24,178 nucleotides of DNA from DASYUM01 sp036001225 (GCA_036001225.1 DASYUM010000267.1:1-24178); one strand, 5' to 3'. Shown: positions 1 through 7,354, numbered from the stretch's first letter. Translations and numbers: made by a program. The notes: generated by a model from the letters alone, not told the origin.

Positions 1-252
1 TATTACGGCTTCACCGGCTTCTACATCGGCTACACCACCGGGCTGCGGGCGTTCACCTCGGCCGTTCTGGGGGGCATCGGCAACATCCCGGGCGCGGTGG
101 TCGGCGCCCTCGTCATCGGCCTCATCCAGTCACTGGGCGGCCAGCTGCTGGGGGTTCGCTGGACCGACGTCATCATCTTCTCGATCCTGATCGCCGTCCT
201 CGTGTTCCGCCCGAGCGGCCTCTTCGGGATGCAGACCCCCCAGAAGGCATGA
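1..252 (+). CDS. livH: Branched-chain amino acid ABC transporter permease LivH (C-terminal part)
   Basis: An open frame enters from the left edge and stops at TGA 250-252, giving the last 83 residues of an inner-membrane permease. The visible part has the LivH ending: a hydrophobic stretch with AVLGGIGNIPGAVVGA (the conserved loop that contacts the ATPase), a further membrane segment (VIIFSILIAVLVF) and the terminal RPSGLFG motif typical of LivH and LivM permeases. The next gene begins 7 bases downstream, and LivM/G and LivF follow in the same direction, so this is one transport operon. The start lies outside the window. The substrate class (branched-chain or related amino acids, amides or urea) is inferred from the family and cannot be narrowed here. 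Confidence 0.93.
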   Translation, partial: YYGFTGFYIGYTTGLRAFTSAVLGGIGNIPGAVVGALVIGLIQSLGGQLLGVRWTDVIIFSILIAVLVFRPSGLFGMQTPQKA

Positions 253-259
253 CCGCCCG

Positions 260-2290
260 ATGCGCGGGTTGACCGGCGGCGGGCTGGCCGGGCGGGCGGG
301 CGCCACGCTCCGCGCCCGCTGGCAGGGCCTCCCCCTCGTCCGCCGCCGCCAGATCTGGGCGGTGGTGCTGCTGGCCGTGGGCATCGCCTTCCCCTTCGTG
401 GACCCGAACCCCGCCGACTCCGATGCCGCCACCAACGCGTTCATCTACGTCCTGCTCGCCCTCGGCCTCAACGTCGTGGTCGGCTTCGCCGGACTCCTCG
501 ACCTCGGTTACGCGGCCTTCTTCGCCATCGGCGCGTACGCCTACGCCATCTCGGCCTCCTTCCAGCTCCAGCCGACCTGGTCCAACGCGTGGGTCCCGCT
601 GGGCTGGCTCGGTCAGGTGAGCCGGGTCCCCGCCTCGGCCGGCGGCGCCGACCTGGTCCAGCTCCACTTCTCGTTCTGGCCGATGCTCGTCGTCGGCGCG
701 GTCATCTGCGCCCTCTTCGGCATCCTGTTCGGAGCGCCGACGCTCCGCCTCCGCGGGGACTATCTGGCGATCGTCACCCTGGGGTTCGGCGAGATCGTCC
801 CGGTGGTGGCCCGCAACTGGGAGTGGCTCACCAACGGCGCCCAGGGCCTGGGCGGGATCAGGACCCCCAGGCTCTTCGGGTGGAACTTCGGCTTCACGGC
901 GCTGCCGTACTACTACCTCGGCCTCGCCCTGGTCGCGCTCGCCGTCTTCGTCTCCTTCCGCCTGCAGGAATCGCGGGTCGGCCGCGCCTGGATGGCGATC
1001 CGCGAGGACGAAATGGCCGCCGGCGCCATGGGCGTGAACCACGTTCACTACAAGCTGCTGGCCTTCGCCATGGGGGCCGCGGTCGGCGGGCTGGGCGGCG
1101 TCTTCTACGTGGCCAAGCTGACGACGGCCACGCCCGACATGTTCCAGTTCCCGGTCTCGGTCATGGTCCTGGTCATGGTCGTGCTGGGGGGCATGGGCTC
1201 GATCCGGGGCGTGGTGATCGCCGCGCTGATCATCTCGTTTCTCCAGTCGGTGATCCTGCAGGAGCTGACCCTCTACGTCCACGCGCTCGGCCGGCTGATC
1301 GGCAGCGCTTATCTCCAGCGCGTCCAGCTCATCACCTCGCTGGAGCTGATCTTCGGCTTCATCCTGGTCCTGATGATGCTGTTCCGGCGGGAAGGCCTCT
1401 TCCCGGCCCTCCGGCGGGTGGCGGCCCTCACGCCGGACCAGCAGGCGGCGCTGCCGTCACGGGGGGCGGCGGTGCGGCTGTCGTGGGCCGAGGGGGCGGC
1501 GGCGCCCCCGCCAGGACCGCTCCTCGCCATCGACGGGCTCACCAAGCGCTTCGGCGGCGTGGCGGCGGCCGATCGGATCGATCTGCAGGTAGGGCGCCGC
1601 GAGCTGGTCAGCGTGATCGGCCCCAATGGGTCGGGGAAGACCACTCTGTTCAACCTGATCACCGGGCTCATCCCCACCGACACCGGCACCGTCCGGCTGG
1701 AAGGCCAGACGATCAGCGGGCTCCCCTCGCACGAGATCGTGACGCGGGGCGTGGCCCGGACCTTCCAGAACGTCCGGCTCTTCAGCAACCTGACCGTGCT
1801 CGAGAACGTGCTGGTGGCCGAGCACCCACGCCTGCGGGCCGGCGCCACCGGCGCCATCTTCCGGCCGCCCCGGGTCCGGGCCGAGGAGCGCCAGGCCGTC
1901 GAGAACGCGCTCGAAGTGCTGGGCCTCTTCGGCAACCGGCTACTGCCGCGTCTCGACCACCCGGCCTACGGGCTCTCCTACGCCAACCGCCGGCGGCTGG
2001 AGATCGCCCGGGCGCTGGCGACACGGCCCAAACTGCTCCTCCTCGACGAGCCGACGGCCGGCATGAATCCGGCCGAGACGCTGGAGCTGATGGACCTGAT
2101 CCGGGGCCTGCGCGAGCTCGGGATCACCGTGATCCTGATCGAACACAAGCTCGACGTGGTGATGGACGTCTCCGACCGGATCGCGGTGCTCGACCACGGC
2201 GTGAAGATCGCCGAGGGCAAGCCGGCCCAGGTGCGGAACGACGACAAGGTGATCGAGGCGTATTTGGGTCGCCGGCGGCGCGTGGCCTGA
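260..2290 (+). CDS. livM-livG: Fused LivM permease - LivG ATPase of a branched-chain amino acid-type ABC transporter
   Basis: 676 residues. Residues about 30-380 form a LivM permease with many hydrophobic segments, the conserved GLNVVVGFAGLLDLGYAAFFAIGAY region (about 69-93) and the late GGMGSIRG loop (310-317). After a Pro/Ala-rich linker (about 385-420) comes a complete LivG ATPase: Walker A GPNGSGKT (454-461), Q-loop in ARTFQN (499-504), a signature region GLSYANRRRLEIA (571-583) where LSYG is replaced by LSYA, Walker B LLLLDEP (592-598) and the switch His in EHK (629). The two are normally separate genes. ATG 260 is the first usable start after livH, and the stop overlaps the livF start by one base (TGATG), indicating translational coupling. 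With LivH and LivF this would give a transporter having one tethered ATPase. A binding protein is not in the window. Confidence 0.95.
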   Translation: MRGLTGGGLAGRAGATLRARWQGLPLVRRRQIWAVVLLAVGIAFPFVDPNPADSDAATNAFIYVLLALGLNVVVGFAGLLDLGYAAFFAIGAYAYAISASFQLQPTWSNAWVPLGWLGQVSRVPASAGGADLVQLHFSFWPMLVVGAVICALFGILFGAPTLRLRGDYLAIVTLGFGEIVPVVARNWEWLTNGAQGLGGIRTPRLFGWNFGFTALPYYYLGLALVALAVFVSFRLQESRVGRAWMAIREDEMAAGAMGVNHVHYKLLAFAMGAAVGGLGGVFYVAKLTTATPDMFQFPVSVMVLVMVVLGGMGSIRGVVIAALIISFLQSVILQELTLYVHALGRLIGSAYLQRVQLITSLELIFGFILVLMMLFRREGLFPALRRVAALTPDQQAALPSRGAAVRLSWAEGAAAPPPGPLLAIDGLTKRFGGVAAADRIDLQVGRRELVSVIGPNGSGKTTLFNLITGLIPTDTGTVRLEGQTISGLPSHEIVTRGVARTFQNVRLFSNLTVLENVLVAEHPRLRAGATGAIFRPPRVRAEERQAVENALEVLGLFGNRLLPRLDHPAYGLSYANRRRLEIARALATRPKLLLLDEPTAGMNPAETLELMDLIRGLRELGITVILIEHKLDVVMDVSDRIAVLDHGVKIAEGKPAQVRNDDKVIEAYLGRRRRVA

Positions 2291-3024
2291 TGACGACCGA
2301 CGGCCAGCCGCTCCTGCGCTTCACCGACGTTCACACCTACTACGGCCCCCTCCATGTCCTGAAGGGCGTCAGCTACGAGATCCACGAGGGCGAGATCGTC
2401 TCGCTGCTCGGCGGGAACGCCTCCGGAAAGTCGACCACCATGAAGACGGTCCTCGGTCTCGTCCGGCCGACCGAGGGAACCGTCACCTATCGGGGCCAGC
2501 CGATCCACACCCTCCGCACCGCGGAGATCGTCCGGCGCGGCATCGCCCCGGTGCCCGAGGCCCGGCGCATCTTTCCCAAGATGACGGTCTTGGAGAACCT
2601 GGAGATGGGCCGGTACACGCGGCGGCGGGAGCCGGGCTGGGACGCGGAGCTGGACCGGGTCTACAGTCTCTTCCCGATCCTGAAGGAGCGGCGGACCCAG
2701 CTCGGCGGCACGCTGTCCGGCGGCGAGCAGCAGATGCTGGCGATCGGGCGCGCCCTGATGGCGAACCCGACGCTCCTCTGCATGGACGAGCCCTCGATGG
2801 GTCTCTCCCCGGGCTACGTCGAACAGGTCTTCGACATCATCAAGACGATCAACCAGCAGGGCACGACCATCTTCGTGATCGAGCAGAACGTCAACATGGC
2901 GCTGTCGATCGCGCACCGCGGCTACGTCCTGCAGATGGGCGAGGTGGTGCTCTCCGGCACCGCGCAGGAGCTGGTCGAGAGTCCGCTGATCAAGAAGGCG
3001 TATCTCGGGACCGCGGCCGAGTAG
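2290..3024 (+). CDS. livF: Branched-chain amino acid ABC transporter ATP-binding protein LivF
   Basis: 244 residues, the usual LivF length. The protein has Walker A GGNASGKST (41-49; the family norm is GANGAGKTT), signature LSGGEQQ (142-148), Walker B LLCMDEP (162-168) and the LivF-type VIEQN (196-200) where other ABC ATPases carry the switch His. The region VPEARRIFPKMTVLENLEMG (about 88-107) is diagnostic of LivF rather than LivG. It should act at the cytoplasmic face of the inner membrane as the second nucleotide-binding domain beside the LivG part of the fusion protein. The ATG lies within the stop of the preceding gene (TGATG), so expression is coupled. It is the last gene of the transport operon, and a hairpin-repeat region follows. 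Confidence 0.96.
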   Translation: MTTDGQPLLRFTDVHTYYGPLHVLKGVSYEIHEGEIVSLLGGNASGKSTTMKTVLGLVRPTEGTVTYRGQPIHTLRTAEIVRRGIAPVPEARRIFPKMTVLENLEMGRYTRRREPGWDAELDRVYSLFPILKERRTQLGGTLSGGEQQMLAIGRALMANPTLLCMDEPSMGLSPGYVEQVFDIIKTINQQGTTIFVIEQNVNMALSIAHRGYVLQMGEVVLSGTAQELVESPLIKKAYLGTAAE

Positions 3025-3094
3025 CGCCGTGCCGATAACCGTCGCATCCCGGCGTCCTCGGTCGTCGGTGCGCCTCAACTTTGGGTGGCTCGCC

Positions 3095-3128
3095 CCGGAC
3101 GGCGGGGCCCCCACCCCGCGACGTCCGG
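3095..3128. repeat. Intergenic hairpin repeat, copy 1
   Basis: An outer stem CCGGACG (3095-3101) pairs with CGTCCGG (3122-3128). An inner stem GCGGGG (3102-3107) pairs with CCCCGC (3114-3119), with a 6-base loop and an unpaired GA at 3120-3121. Copy 2, about 85 bases on, has the same architecture. Flanks are partly shared (CTTTGGG about 8-14 bases upstream of each). No T-tract follows, so a classical Rho-independent terminator is unlikely, although it sits just after livF. Confidence 0.7.
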
Positions 3129-3172
3129 TGGCTCGCGTGCGCGGCATACGCCTCGGGCCGGTCTTTGGGACA

Positions 3173-3221
3173 GCGCGCCCCGGGCGGCGGGGCCCCAGCC
3201 CCGCGACGCCCGGCGGCGCGC
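3173..3221. repeat. Intergenic hairpin repeat, copy 2
   Basis: The outer arms GCGCGCC (3173-3179) and GGCGCGC (3215-3221) pair, as do CCGGGCG (3180-3186) with CGCCCGG (3207-3213) and GCGGGG (3187-3192) with CCCCGC (3199-3204), with the same unpaired GA (3205-3206) as copy 1. The A-T pair of copy 1 (3099/3124) is G-C here (3184/3209), a compensatory change. This suggests a structured dispersed element of REP or miniature type, or an RNA structure, rather than random GC-rich sequence. Confidence 0.7.
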
Positions 3222-3270
3222 ATGCCTGCGTCCTTGGGCTGCTCGGTTCTCGGCCCGGCGCGGGGTTGGC

Positions 3271-4401
3271 GTGACGTCCGCGCCGCCGCGCGAGCCGCTC
3301 GGCTTCTATCCTACGCCCCTCCATCCGCTCCCGCGTCTCTCCGCACACCTCGGCGGTCCCCGCCTCCTCGTCAAGCGCGACGACTTGACCGGCTTTGCCC
3401 TCGGCGGCAACAAGGTCCGCAAGCTGGAGTTCTTCCTCGGCGAGGCCCGGACCGCGGGCGCCGACGTCCTCCTCACGACGGGTGGCCACCAGTCGAACCA
3501 CGCCCGGATCACCGCCGCGGCGGCCACGCGGGCCGGCCTCGACTGCATCCTGGTCCTGTCCGGCGGCGAGCCGGCCGCCGAGACGGGCAACCTCGTCCTC
3601 GACCGGCTATTCGGTGCTCGGGTTCGGTTCGTGCCGACCCGCGCCGAGCGCGGCCCCATGCTCGAGGCGCTGGCCGGCGAGCTGCGGGCGGCCGGCCGGC
3701 GGCCCCACGTGATCCCGCTCGGTGGCTCGACCCCGCTCGGGGCCCTCGGCTACGTCGAAGCCGTCCGGGAGCTCGTCGCCCAGCTCGGCCTCGCCGTGGC
3801 CGACACCGGCCCGCTCACCATCGTGCACGGCTCGTCCTCGGGCGGGACCCAGGCCGGCCTCGTCGTCGGCGTCCGGGCCACCGGGCTCGCCGCCCGCGTC
3901 ATCGGGGTCAGCGCCGACGAGACGCGGGCCGATCTCACGGCGATGATTGCCGCCATCGCGGGACCGCTGGCCGAGCGGCTCGACCTCCCCCCGCCGCCAG
4001 CGGCGGCGGTCGAGGTCCTCGACGAGTACGTCGGGGAGGGGTACGGGATCCCGACGGCCGCCTCGACGGAGGCGACCGCGCTCTTCGCCCGGCTGGAGGG
4101 AATCCCGCTCGATCCGACCTACAGCGCCAAGGCGGCGGCCGGCCTCATCGACCTCGTCCGCCGCGGCGCGTTCGCCCGGGACGAGTCGGTGTGCTTCTGG
4201 CACACGGGCGGCATGGTGTGGACGGTTGCCAGAGCCGGGGGCGGTGACCCGGCAGCACGCCCGCGATCTCACGTCGCGGACGCCGGGATCGTCAGCCCAG
4301 TCCTGGGCAACGAGGACCAGCAGGGCGGCGGCCACGGGGCAGAGGTCGGTCATGCCGTCGCAGTCGCCGAGCACTTGACGACCGCCCCCTTCAGGGCTTA
4401 G
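3271..4401 (+). CDS. PLP-dependent D-cysteine desulfhydrase / ACC deaminase family protein with aberrant C-terminus
   Basis: Fold-type II PLP enzyme. GTG 3271 gives a protein starting just before the conserved FYPTPLHPLPRL; upstream in-frame codons run through the hairpin repeats and are not protein-like. Visible motifs are LVKRDDLTGFALGGNKVRKLEF with the Schiff-base lysine at K48, TGGHQSNHARITAAAA (substrate contacts), and the phosphate-binding GSSSGGTQAGL. The family ends shortly after a HTGG motif, present here at residues 311-314. Beyond W317 about 59 residues bear no family resemblance. That switch coincides with a 21-bp sequence that recurs at 10493-10513, so the 3' end looks replaced. 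Members deaminate D-cysteine or 1-aminocyclopropane-1-carboxylate; the exact substrate cannot be told. Activity is uncertain because the C-terminal strand is altered. Confidence 0.85.
   Translation: MTSAPPREPLGFYPTPLHPLPRLSAHLGGPRLLVKRDDLTGFALGGNKVRKLEFFLGEARTAGADVLLTTGGHQSNHARITAAAATRAGLDCILVLSGGEPAAETGNLVLDRLFGARVRFVPTRAERGPMLEALAGELRAAGRRPHVIPLGGSTPLGALGYVEAVRELVAQLGLAVADTGPLTIVHGSSSGGTQAGLVVGVRATGLAARVIGVSADETRADLTAMIAAIAGPLAERLDLPPPPAAAVEVLDEYVGEGYGIPTAASTEATALFARLEGIPLDPTYSAKAAAGLIDLVRRGAFARDESVCFWHTGGMVWTVARAGGGDPAARPRSHVADAGIVSPVLGNEDQQGGGHGAEVGHAVAVAEHLTTAPFRA
4201..4221. repeat. 21-bp direct repeat, left copy
   Basis: Begins CACACGGGCG and ends ATGGTGTGG. It matches 10493-10513 exactly over 21 bases, in the same orientation, with different bases on both sides. 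It encodes HTGGMVW at the family end of the PLP gene. The two copies bracket about 6.3 kb of decaying accessory genes. Confidence 0.8.
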
Positions 4402-4404
4402 AAA
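4375..4404 (+). promoter_or_regulatory. Probable promoter of the HicB/HicA-like pair
   Basis: TTGACG (4375-4380), 18 bases, then TAGAAA (4399-4404). The predicted start of transcription is near 4411, about 90 bases before the ATG at 4500. A perfect 7-bp palindrome (4400-4417) covers the -10 box and the start point. An alternative weaker start is the extended -10 TGC-TACCCT at 4471-4479. Confidence 0.4.
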
Positions 4405-4417
4405 GGGGAACCTTTCT
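4400..4417. promoter_or_regulatory. Palindrome AGAAAGG-GGAA-CCTTTCT, candidate operator
   Basis: A 7-bp perfect inverted repeat with a 4-base spacer, starting inside the stop codon of the PLP ORF and overlapping the predicted -10 box. It could be an autoregulatory operator for the toxin-antitoxin pair, or a terminator-like stem; no T-tract follows, which favours the first. Confidence 0.4.
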
Positions 4418-4499
4418 GGTTCTCTACTGTCAGAATCGCTACGGGGCGTCAGGCCTGGTAACGCTCGGCGTGCTACCCTAATAACGAGGGGCAGGGGTC

Positions 4500-4814
4500 A
4501 TGACCATCGTCCAGATCGAGGCGAACCTTGCGTGGCGTGGATCCCGCACGCGCGGCGGCCGCTGGGTGGCGGTTTGTGAACCCCTCGGGCTCACCGTTCA
4601 GTCGGACACCTGGGGGCACCTGATGGAAGACATCGCGGAGACGATGAACGCGATGTTCACGGACCTGCTCAAGTCCGGCGACCTTGAGCGATTTCTTCGG
4701 GATCGCGGTTGGCGCACGACCGGACCGATCCCCGTGAGGAAGCGGGATATCTGGTTCGACGTCCCGTTCAGGGCCGAAACGACGGACCGTGATCCCGCGC
4801 TCGCACTTCGTTAA
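4500..4814 (+). CDS. HicB-like antitoxin
   Basis: 104 residues. The N-terminal half resembles the HicB partial RNase H fold: a strand with W-R/G-G-RWVAVCEPLGLTVQSDT (a substrate-like 'AxCP.LG.ta.a.t' strand), then an amphipathic helix WGHLMEDIAETMNAMFTDLLKSGDLERFL. No clear C-terminal helix-turn-helix or ribbon-helix-helix is visible. ATG 4500 is preceded by GAGGGGCAGGGG at a suitable distance. Its 3' end overlaps the next gene by 26 bases, the tight antitoxin-toxin arrangement expected of such pairs (here antitoxin first). The role, neutralising the downstream RNA-cleaving toxin and repressing the operon, is inferred from the family. The local base composition is less GC-rich than the surroundings, consistent with acquisition. 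Confidence 0.6.
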   Translation: MTIVQIEANLAWRGSRTRGGRWVAVCEPLGLTVQSDTWGHLMEDIAETMNAMFTDLLKSGDLERFLRDRGWRTTGPIPVRKRDIWFDVPFRAETTDRDPALALR

Positions 4815-5010
4815 TAAAATCCGCGAGCTGAACTATACCTTCAAGACGCGGCAGAAGCGGACCCAACTCTGGCGGAGGCGAGGCGGGACACACTACTTAT
4901 CGGTGCCCCTGAGTGACCAGCTCGAAGACGAATACGTAATCTCGTCGCTGCGCCAGGCTGGATGCAAGGATGAGGAGATCCGGAGTTTCATCGCGGCGGC
5001 GAAAGCGTAG
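4789..5010 (+). CDS. HicA-like toxin
   Basis: 73 residues starting at GTG 4789 within the preceding gene; no ATG exists in frame near the N-terminus. The protein is small and basic, with the order helix, strand, strand, helix seen in HicA. RRRGGTHYLSVPLSD carries a G-x-H like the catalytic His region of HicA (G-S-H in typical members), and EYVISSLRQAG resembles the C-terminal helix. Its length matches HicA (60-80 residues). If it works like HicA it cleaves mRNA in a translation-independent way. The match is by pattern only; the protein is more divergent than textbook HicA, so an uncharacterised small partner of the HicB-like protein is the alternative. Confidence 0.5.
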   Translation: MIPRSHFVNKIRELNYTFKTRQKRTQLWRRRGGTHYLSVPLSDQLEDEYVISSLRQAGCKDEEIRSFIAAAKA

Positions 5011-5488
5011 GTCCCGAAAGCATAGGTAGCCTCCCAACTCGACCGACCACTGCAGCAGGAAGGGCCACAACCCCGCCCGCTTCCACACCGCCAAGCTCAT
5101 CAGCTCCCCGTCCCGACCCTAATCCGCTGTCCGGCGCGGCTTGGCGTGCGCCGTGCAAAGCACCTTTCGGTTCCTCCCGCCGGCGCCCACCGACCCCCCC
5201 GGTGGCCGGCCTCCGAGGTGGGTGGAGTGTAGGCGCCCGACGGGACACCGCAACTGGCCGGGCCGCTGGGGCGAGGGGCTGGGCCAGCTGGCCGTCCAGC
5301 TTCGGCTCGGCGACGTAGCGGGGTCGGCGAGCAAAGGTTTCGTCGGTGAGCCGCGAGCAGAGCATCCGCGGGACGAACCGGGTCACGACGCATCAGGGTA
5401 CCCGCCGTCCCGGTGGCCCACCCTAGCTAGGGCAAGCCCCTTACCCCGGCTTGTGGCCGAGACGCCCTGACAGGTATCGTGGCATCCA
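5011..5488. other. Gene-poor stretch with a ligase remnant
   Basis: No intact gene is seen between the HicA-like stop and 5489. The only recognisable content is the start of a DNA ligase on the minus strand (5237-5386, listed separately). The remainder shows no coherent protein in any frame. Confidence 0.5.
5237..5386 (-). pseudogene. Remnant of an ATP-dependent DNA ligase (N-terminal fragment)
   Basis: From GTG 5386, about 50 residues read like the beginning of a stand-alone bacterial ATP-dependent ligase: PRMLCSRLTDETFARRPRYVAEPKLDGQ, with the nucleotidyl-lysine motif I KxDG at residues 29-32 (K29), followed by a degenerating stretch to VSRR that matches the next strand of the adenylation domain. 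After that the frame continues but the sequence is no longer ligase-like, and motifs III to V are absent. A functional enzyme needs about 300 residues, so this is a truncated relic. Assignment rests on motif I and its context alone. Confidence 0.55.
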
Positions 5489-5713
5489 GTGAAGGGACGA
5501 GTGACCACCACCGTGATGCGGTGGCTCGACGCCCACCTCGCAGCCGACCCGAAGCTCCGGGCCCGTGTCGAGAAGAAGCTCGCCACAATGCGACGCGAGC
5601 AACGCCCGGCGCAACGGCGGCGCGCTACGAGTGGACACCGTCGGCAAACGTTAGCCGATCGGGCCTCCACCACGAACGGCACCCACCGCCACCGTCCTCG
5701 CCGGATCGGCTAG
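5489..5713 (+). CDS. Small basic hypothetical protein
   Basis: Up to 74 residues from GTG 5489; GTG 5501 and ATG 5516 are equally possible. Residues about 8-36 (VMRWLDAHLAADPKLRARVEKKLATMRR) form a plausible amphipathic helix with a sensible mix of residues. The remainder is Arg/His/Thr-rich and low in information, and overlaps the decayed Cys-rich gene on the other strand. It may be a real small gene whose 3' end has been lost. No function is recognised. Confidence 0.3.
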   Translation: MKGRVTTTVMRWLDAHLAADPKLRARVEKKLATMRREQRPAQRRRATSGHRRQTLADRASTTNGTHRHRPRRIG

Positions 5714-5929
5714 GGCGTGAAGTCCTGGCCGTGCCCGCACGGCCCGACAATACGGAATTCGACGGCGAGCCGCCACCCGAGCCCGCCAGAGCTGGCTCAG
5801 CGTCAGCGGGGTCCGGGCCGCGGGGTGGGTGCAGCGGCGACAGCTCTCCCACGGGCCGGAGCGTACCGATGCAACAAAGATCTTCCCGCAAACGAAGCAC
5901 ACCAAGGAGCGATCCTGCCATTCCGTCAT
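5710..5929 (-). pseudogene. Frameshifted Cys-rich (CxxC...CxxC) small protein, copy A
   Basis: ATG 5929 opens MTEWQDRSLVCFVCGKIF with two CxxC pairs (C11/C14 and C30/C33), a zinc-ribbon pattern, then TPLTLSQLW (about 40-48). Just after codon 48 (near 5785) the similarity to copy B moves to another frame, reading GLGWRLAVEFRIVGPCGHGQDFTP and a stop at 5710-5712. Copy B at 8105-8275 has TPLTLTQLWALGWRPGVEFRIVGACG in one frame, so this copy carries a frameshift. The nucleotide similarity continues beyond the stop, past a shared GGTGGGTGCCGTT segment. The original function is unknown; the zinc ribbon is an inference from the spacing. Confidence 0.55.
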
Positions 5930-6049
5930 CGCGCTCTGCCACTCGGTCAGCCTTCACCACGAACTCGAGCTGCTCGAGGTACCGCTGCAGGTCGTTCGCC
6001 GGATCCGCGACTGGACCCGGCCTACCGTATGGTCAGCTCGGGCGCGGCA

Positions 6050-7354
6050 TCATTGGCGAACGGCGGTGAAGGACGTATTGACGGGTCCGGCGCATCCGTT
6101 CCCGGTGTAGGTTCCGCCGAGGTTGGAACCGTCCTCACTGGCCGTCGCAGTTCCGGTGAAGGACGCCCGGCACGGGTGGGCCTGGTCAACGCGGAGATCC
6201 CAGCGAAGCGGCCCGACGTTGGTGCCTGCCATCGTGCCCGAGGCGCCGCCCACGGTGAACCAAGTGCCGCTGACCTGCGATCCGCTCTGAACGAGGGTGA
6301 TCGAGACGACCGCGGTGTAACTGCGGCCTTGCTGAACGCCTGCCACGGTCCCCTTGTAGGTGCCGGTCAGCGTGCTGGGAGTAGGCGATGTGGATGGCGA
6401 CGGTTGGGCCGCGGCCCGTTGTGTCTGGGCGTCGACGCCAGATGCCGGGATGGCGGGTGACACCGACTCCAATCGGATCGTGTAGCTGAGGGTAGACGGC
6501 GGCGCGCCCGCGATGTCCTCACGCTGACCGCTCACGTGGCCGGCCAAGAACCGCTTTCCAGCCCCTTTGTAAAGGGTCAGCGTACCTGTGTCGTCACGCT
6601 GAGCGTACGCGAGCTTGCCGTCCCGGATCTGAAGCGTCCCCCGGTAGCGGTTGGTGATCGGATCGTTCTCGTTGGCCTCAAAGGATCCGTCGGCGCGGAT
6701 GGCGAACTCGACGGGGATGTCGAACTCACTCCCGGTTGCTCGGTAGGATCCCCGCCAGGTACCGACGACGGTTGCCAGATCGTCGTTGCGCAGCGTCTGG
6801 GCGGGCGGGAGGAGTCCAGTCGTCTCGAGCGGTTTCACGACCTTTCCAACGCTTCGATCCAGTCGCACCCGTACCACCACGGTGATGGGTCTTGCCTGGC
6901 CGTCGGCGCCTGTGAAGCGATACTCGACGGTCAGAGGACTGATGGTTGCTGCACCCCCAAAGGCAGTACTAGCCGCCGATGAGCGCGCCCACCCCCACGA
7001 CTCGGTGAATGGGAGCCGAATCTCAGAATTCGCCTCTAGGCGGCGCCGGAACGGCCGAAGGCGCACCCCACTGCCGATCATCTCCGTTCCGGATGAGTAC
7101 GAACTTCTCTCAATGTGCTCGAACTGGATGGGAGAGCCAACCGTCTCCCGGAGCACGACGGTGTAGCTCCATCTCATGCGCTGCTTGTCCGGGCTCACGA
7201 CCTGTCCGATGTCCGCCACCTCCCAGGCCACCGGTCCCGAGGTGCCCCGGAAGGCTGGGGTTCCGGGCGTTGTGGCGCATCCCGTCATGGTCGCCAGCCC
7301 CACAGTTCCGAGTGCGAGCAGGGACCGCGCGATGCCTTTGGACCCGGTATTCAT
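6050..7354 (-). CDS. Large lipoprotein of unknown function with two beta-rich domains
   Basis: 434 residues. ATG 7354 is chosen because GGAGGG (7362-7367 on the complement) lies 7 bases upstream and a lipoprotein signal follows directly: basic start, hydrophobic core, lipobox M-T-G-C with C26. Longer in-frame extensions have no signal. The mature protein has a first beta-rich part (about 35-200), a middle lipocalin-like domain beginning VVGTWRGSY (about 220-320), a Ser/Thr/Pro linker (SPSTSPTPS) and a C-terminal domain starting LTGTYKGTVAGVQQG with G-T-W/G-T-Y strand signatures and one Cys pair. It is predicted to be anchored in the outer or inner membrane facing the periplasm. No enzymatic motif is visible and no named family is recognised. 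Confidence 0.8.
   Translation of the reverse strand: MNTGSKGIARSLLALGTVGLATMTGCATTPGTPAFRGTSGPVAWEVADIGQVVSPDKQRMRWSYTVVLRETVGSPIQFEHIERSSYSSGTEMIGSGVRLRPFRRRLEANSEIRLPFTESWGWARSSAASTAFGGAATISPLTVEYRFTGADGQARPITVVVRVRLDRSVGKVVKPLETTGLLPPAQTLRNDDLATVVGTWRGSYRATGSEFDIPVEFAIRADGSFEANENDPITNRYRGTLQIRDGKLAYAQRDDTGTLTLYKGAGKRFLAGHVSGQREDIAGAPPSTLSYTIRLESVSPAIPASGVDAQTQRAAAQPSPSTSPTPSTLTGTYKGTVAGVQQGRSYTAVVSITLVQSGSQVSGTWFTVGGASGTMAGTNVGPLRWDLRVDQAHPCRASFTGTATASEDGSNLGGTYTGNGCAGPVNTSFTAVRQ

Noticed and set aside
589..3024. 811-codon open frame over livM-livG
   Set aside because: Only its last 244 codons (livF) are protein-like; the rest is Arg/Pro/Gly-rich read-through of the real permease/ATPase gene in another frame.
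4400..4417. Hairpin read as a Rho-independent terminator of the PLP gene
   Set aside because: No T-run follows the stem, and it overlaps a -10-like box; an operator reading fits better, though neither is proven.
4897..5100. 67-codon minus frame beginning MSLAVWKRAGLWPFLLQW
   Set aside because: It starts in plausible-looking residues but most of it is antisense to the HicA-like gene; no family recognised.
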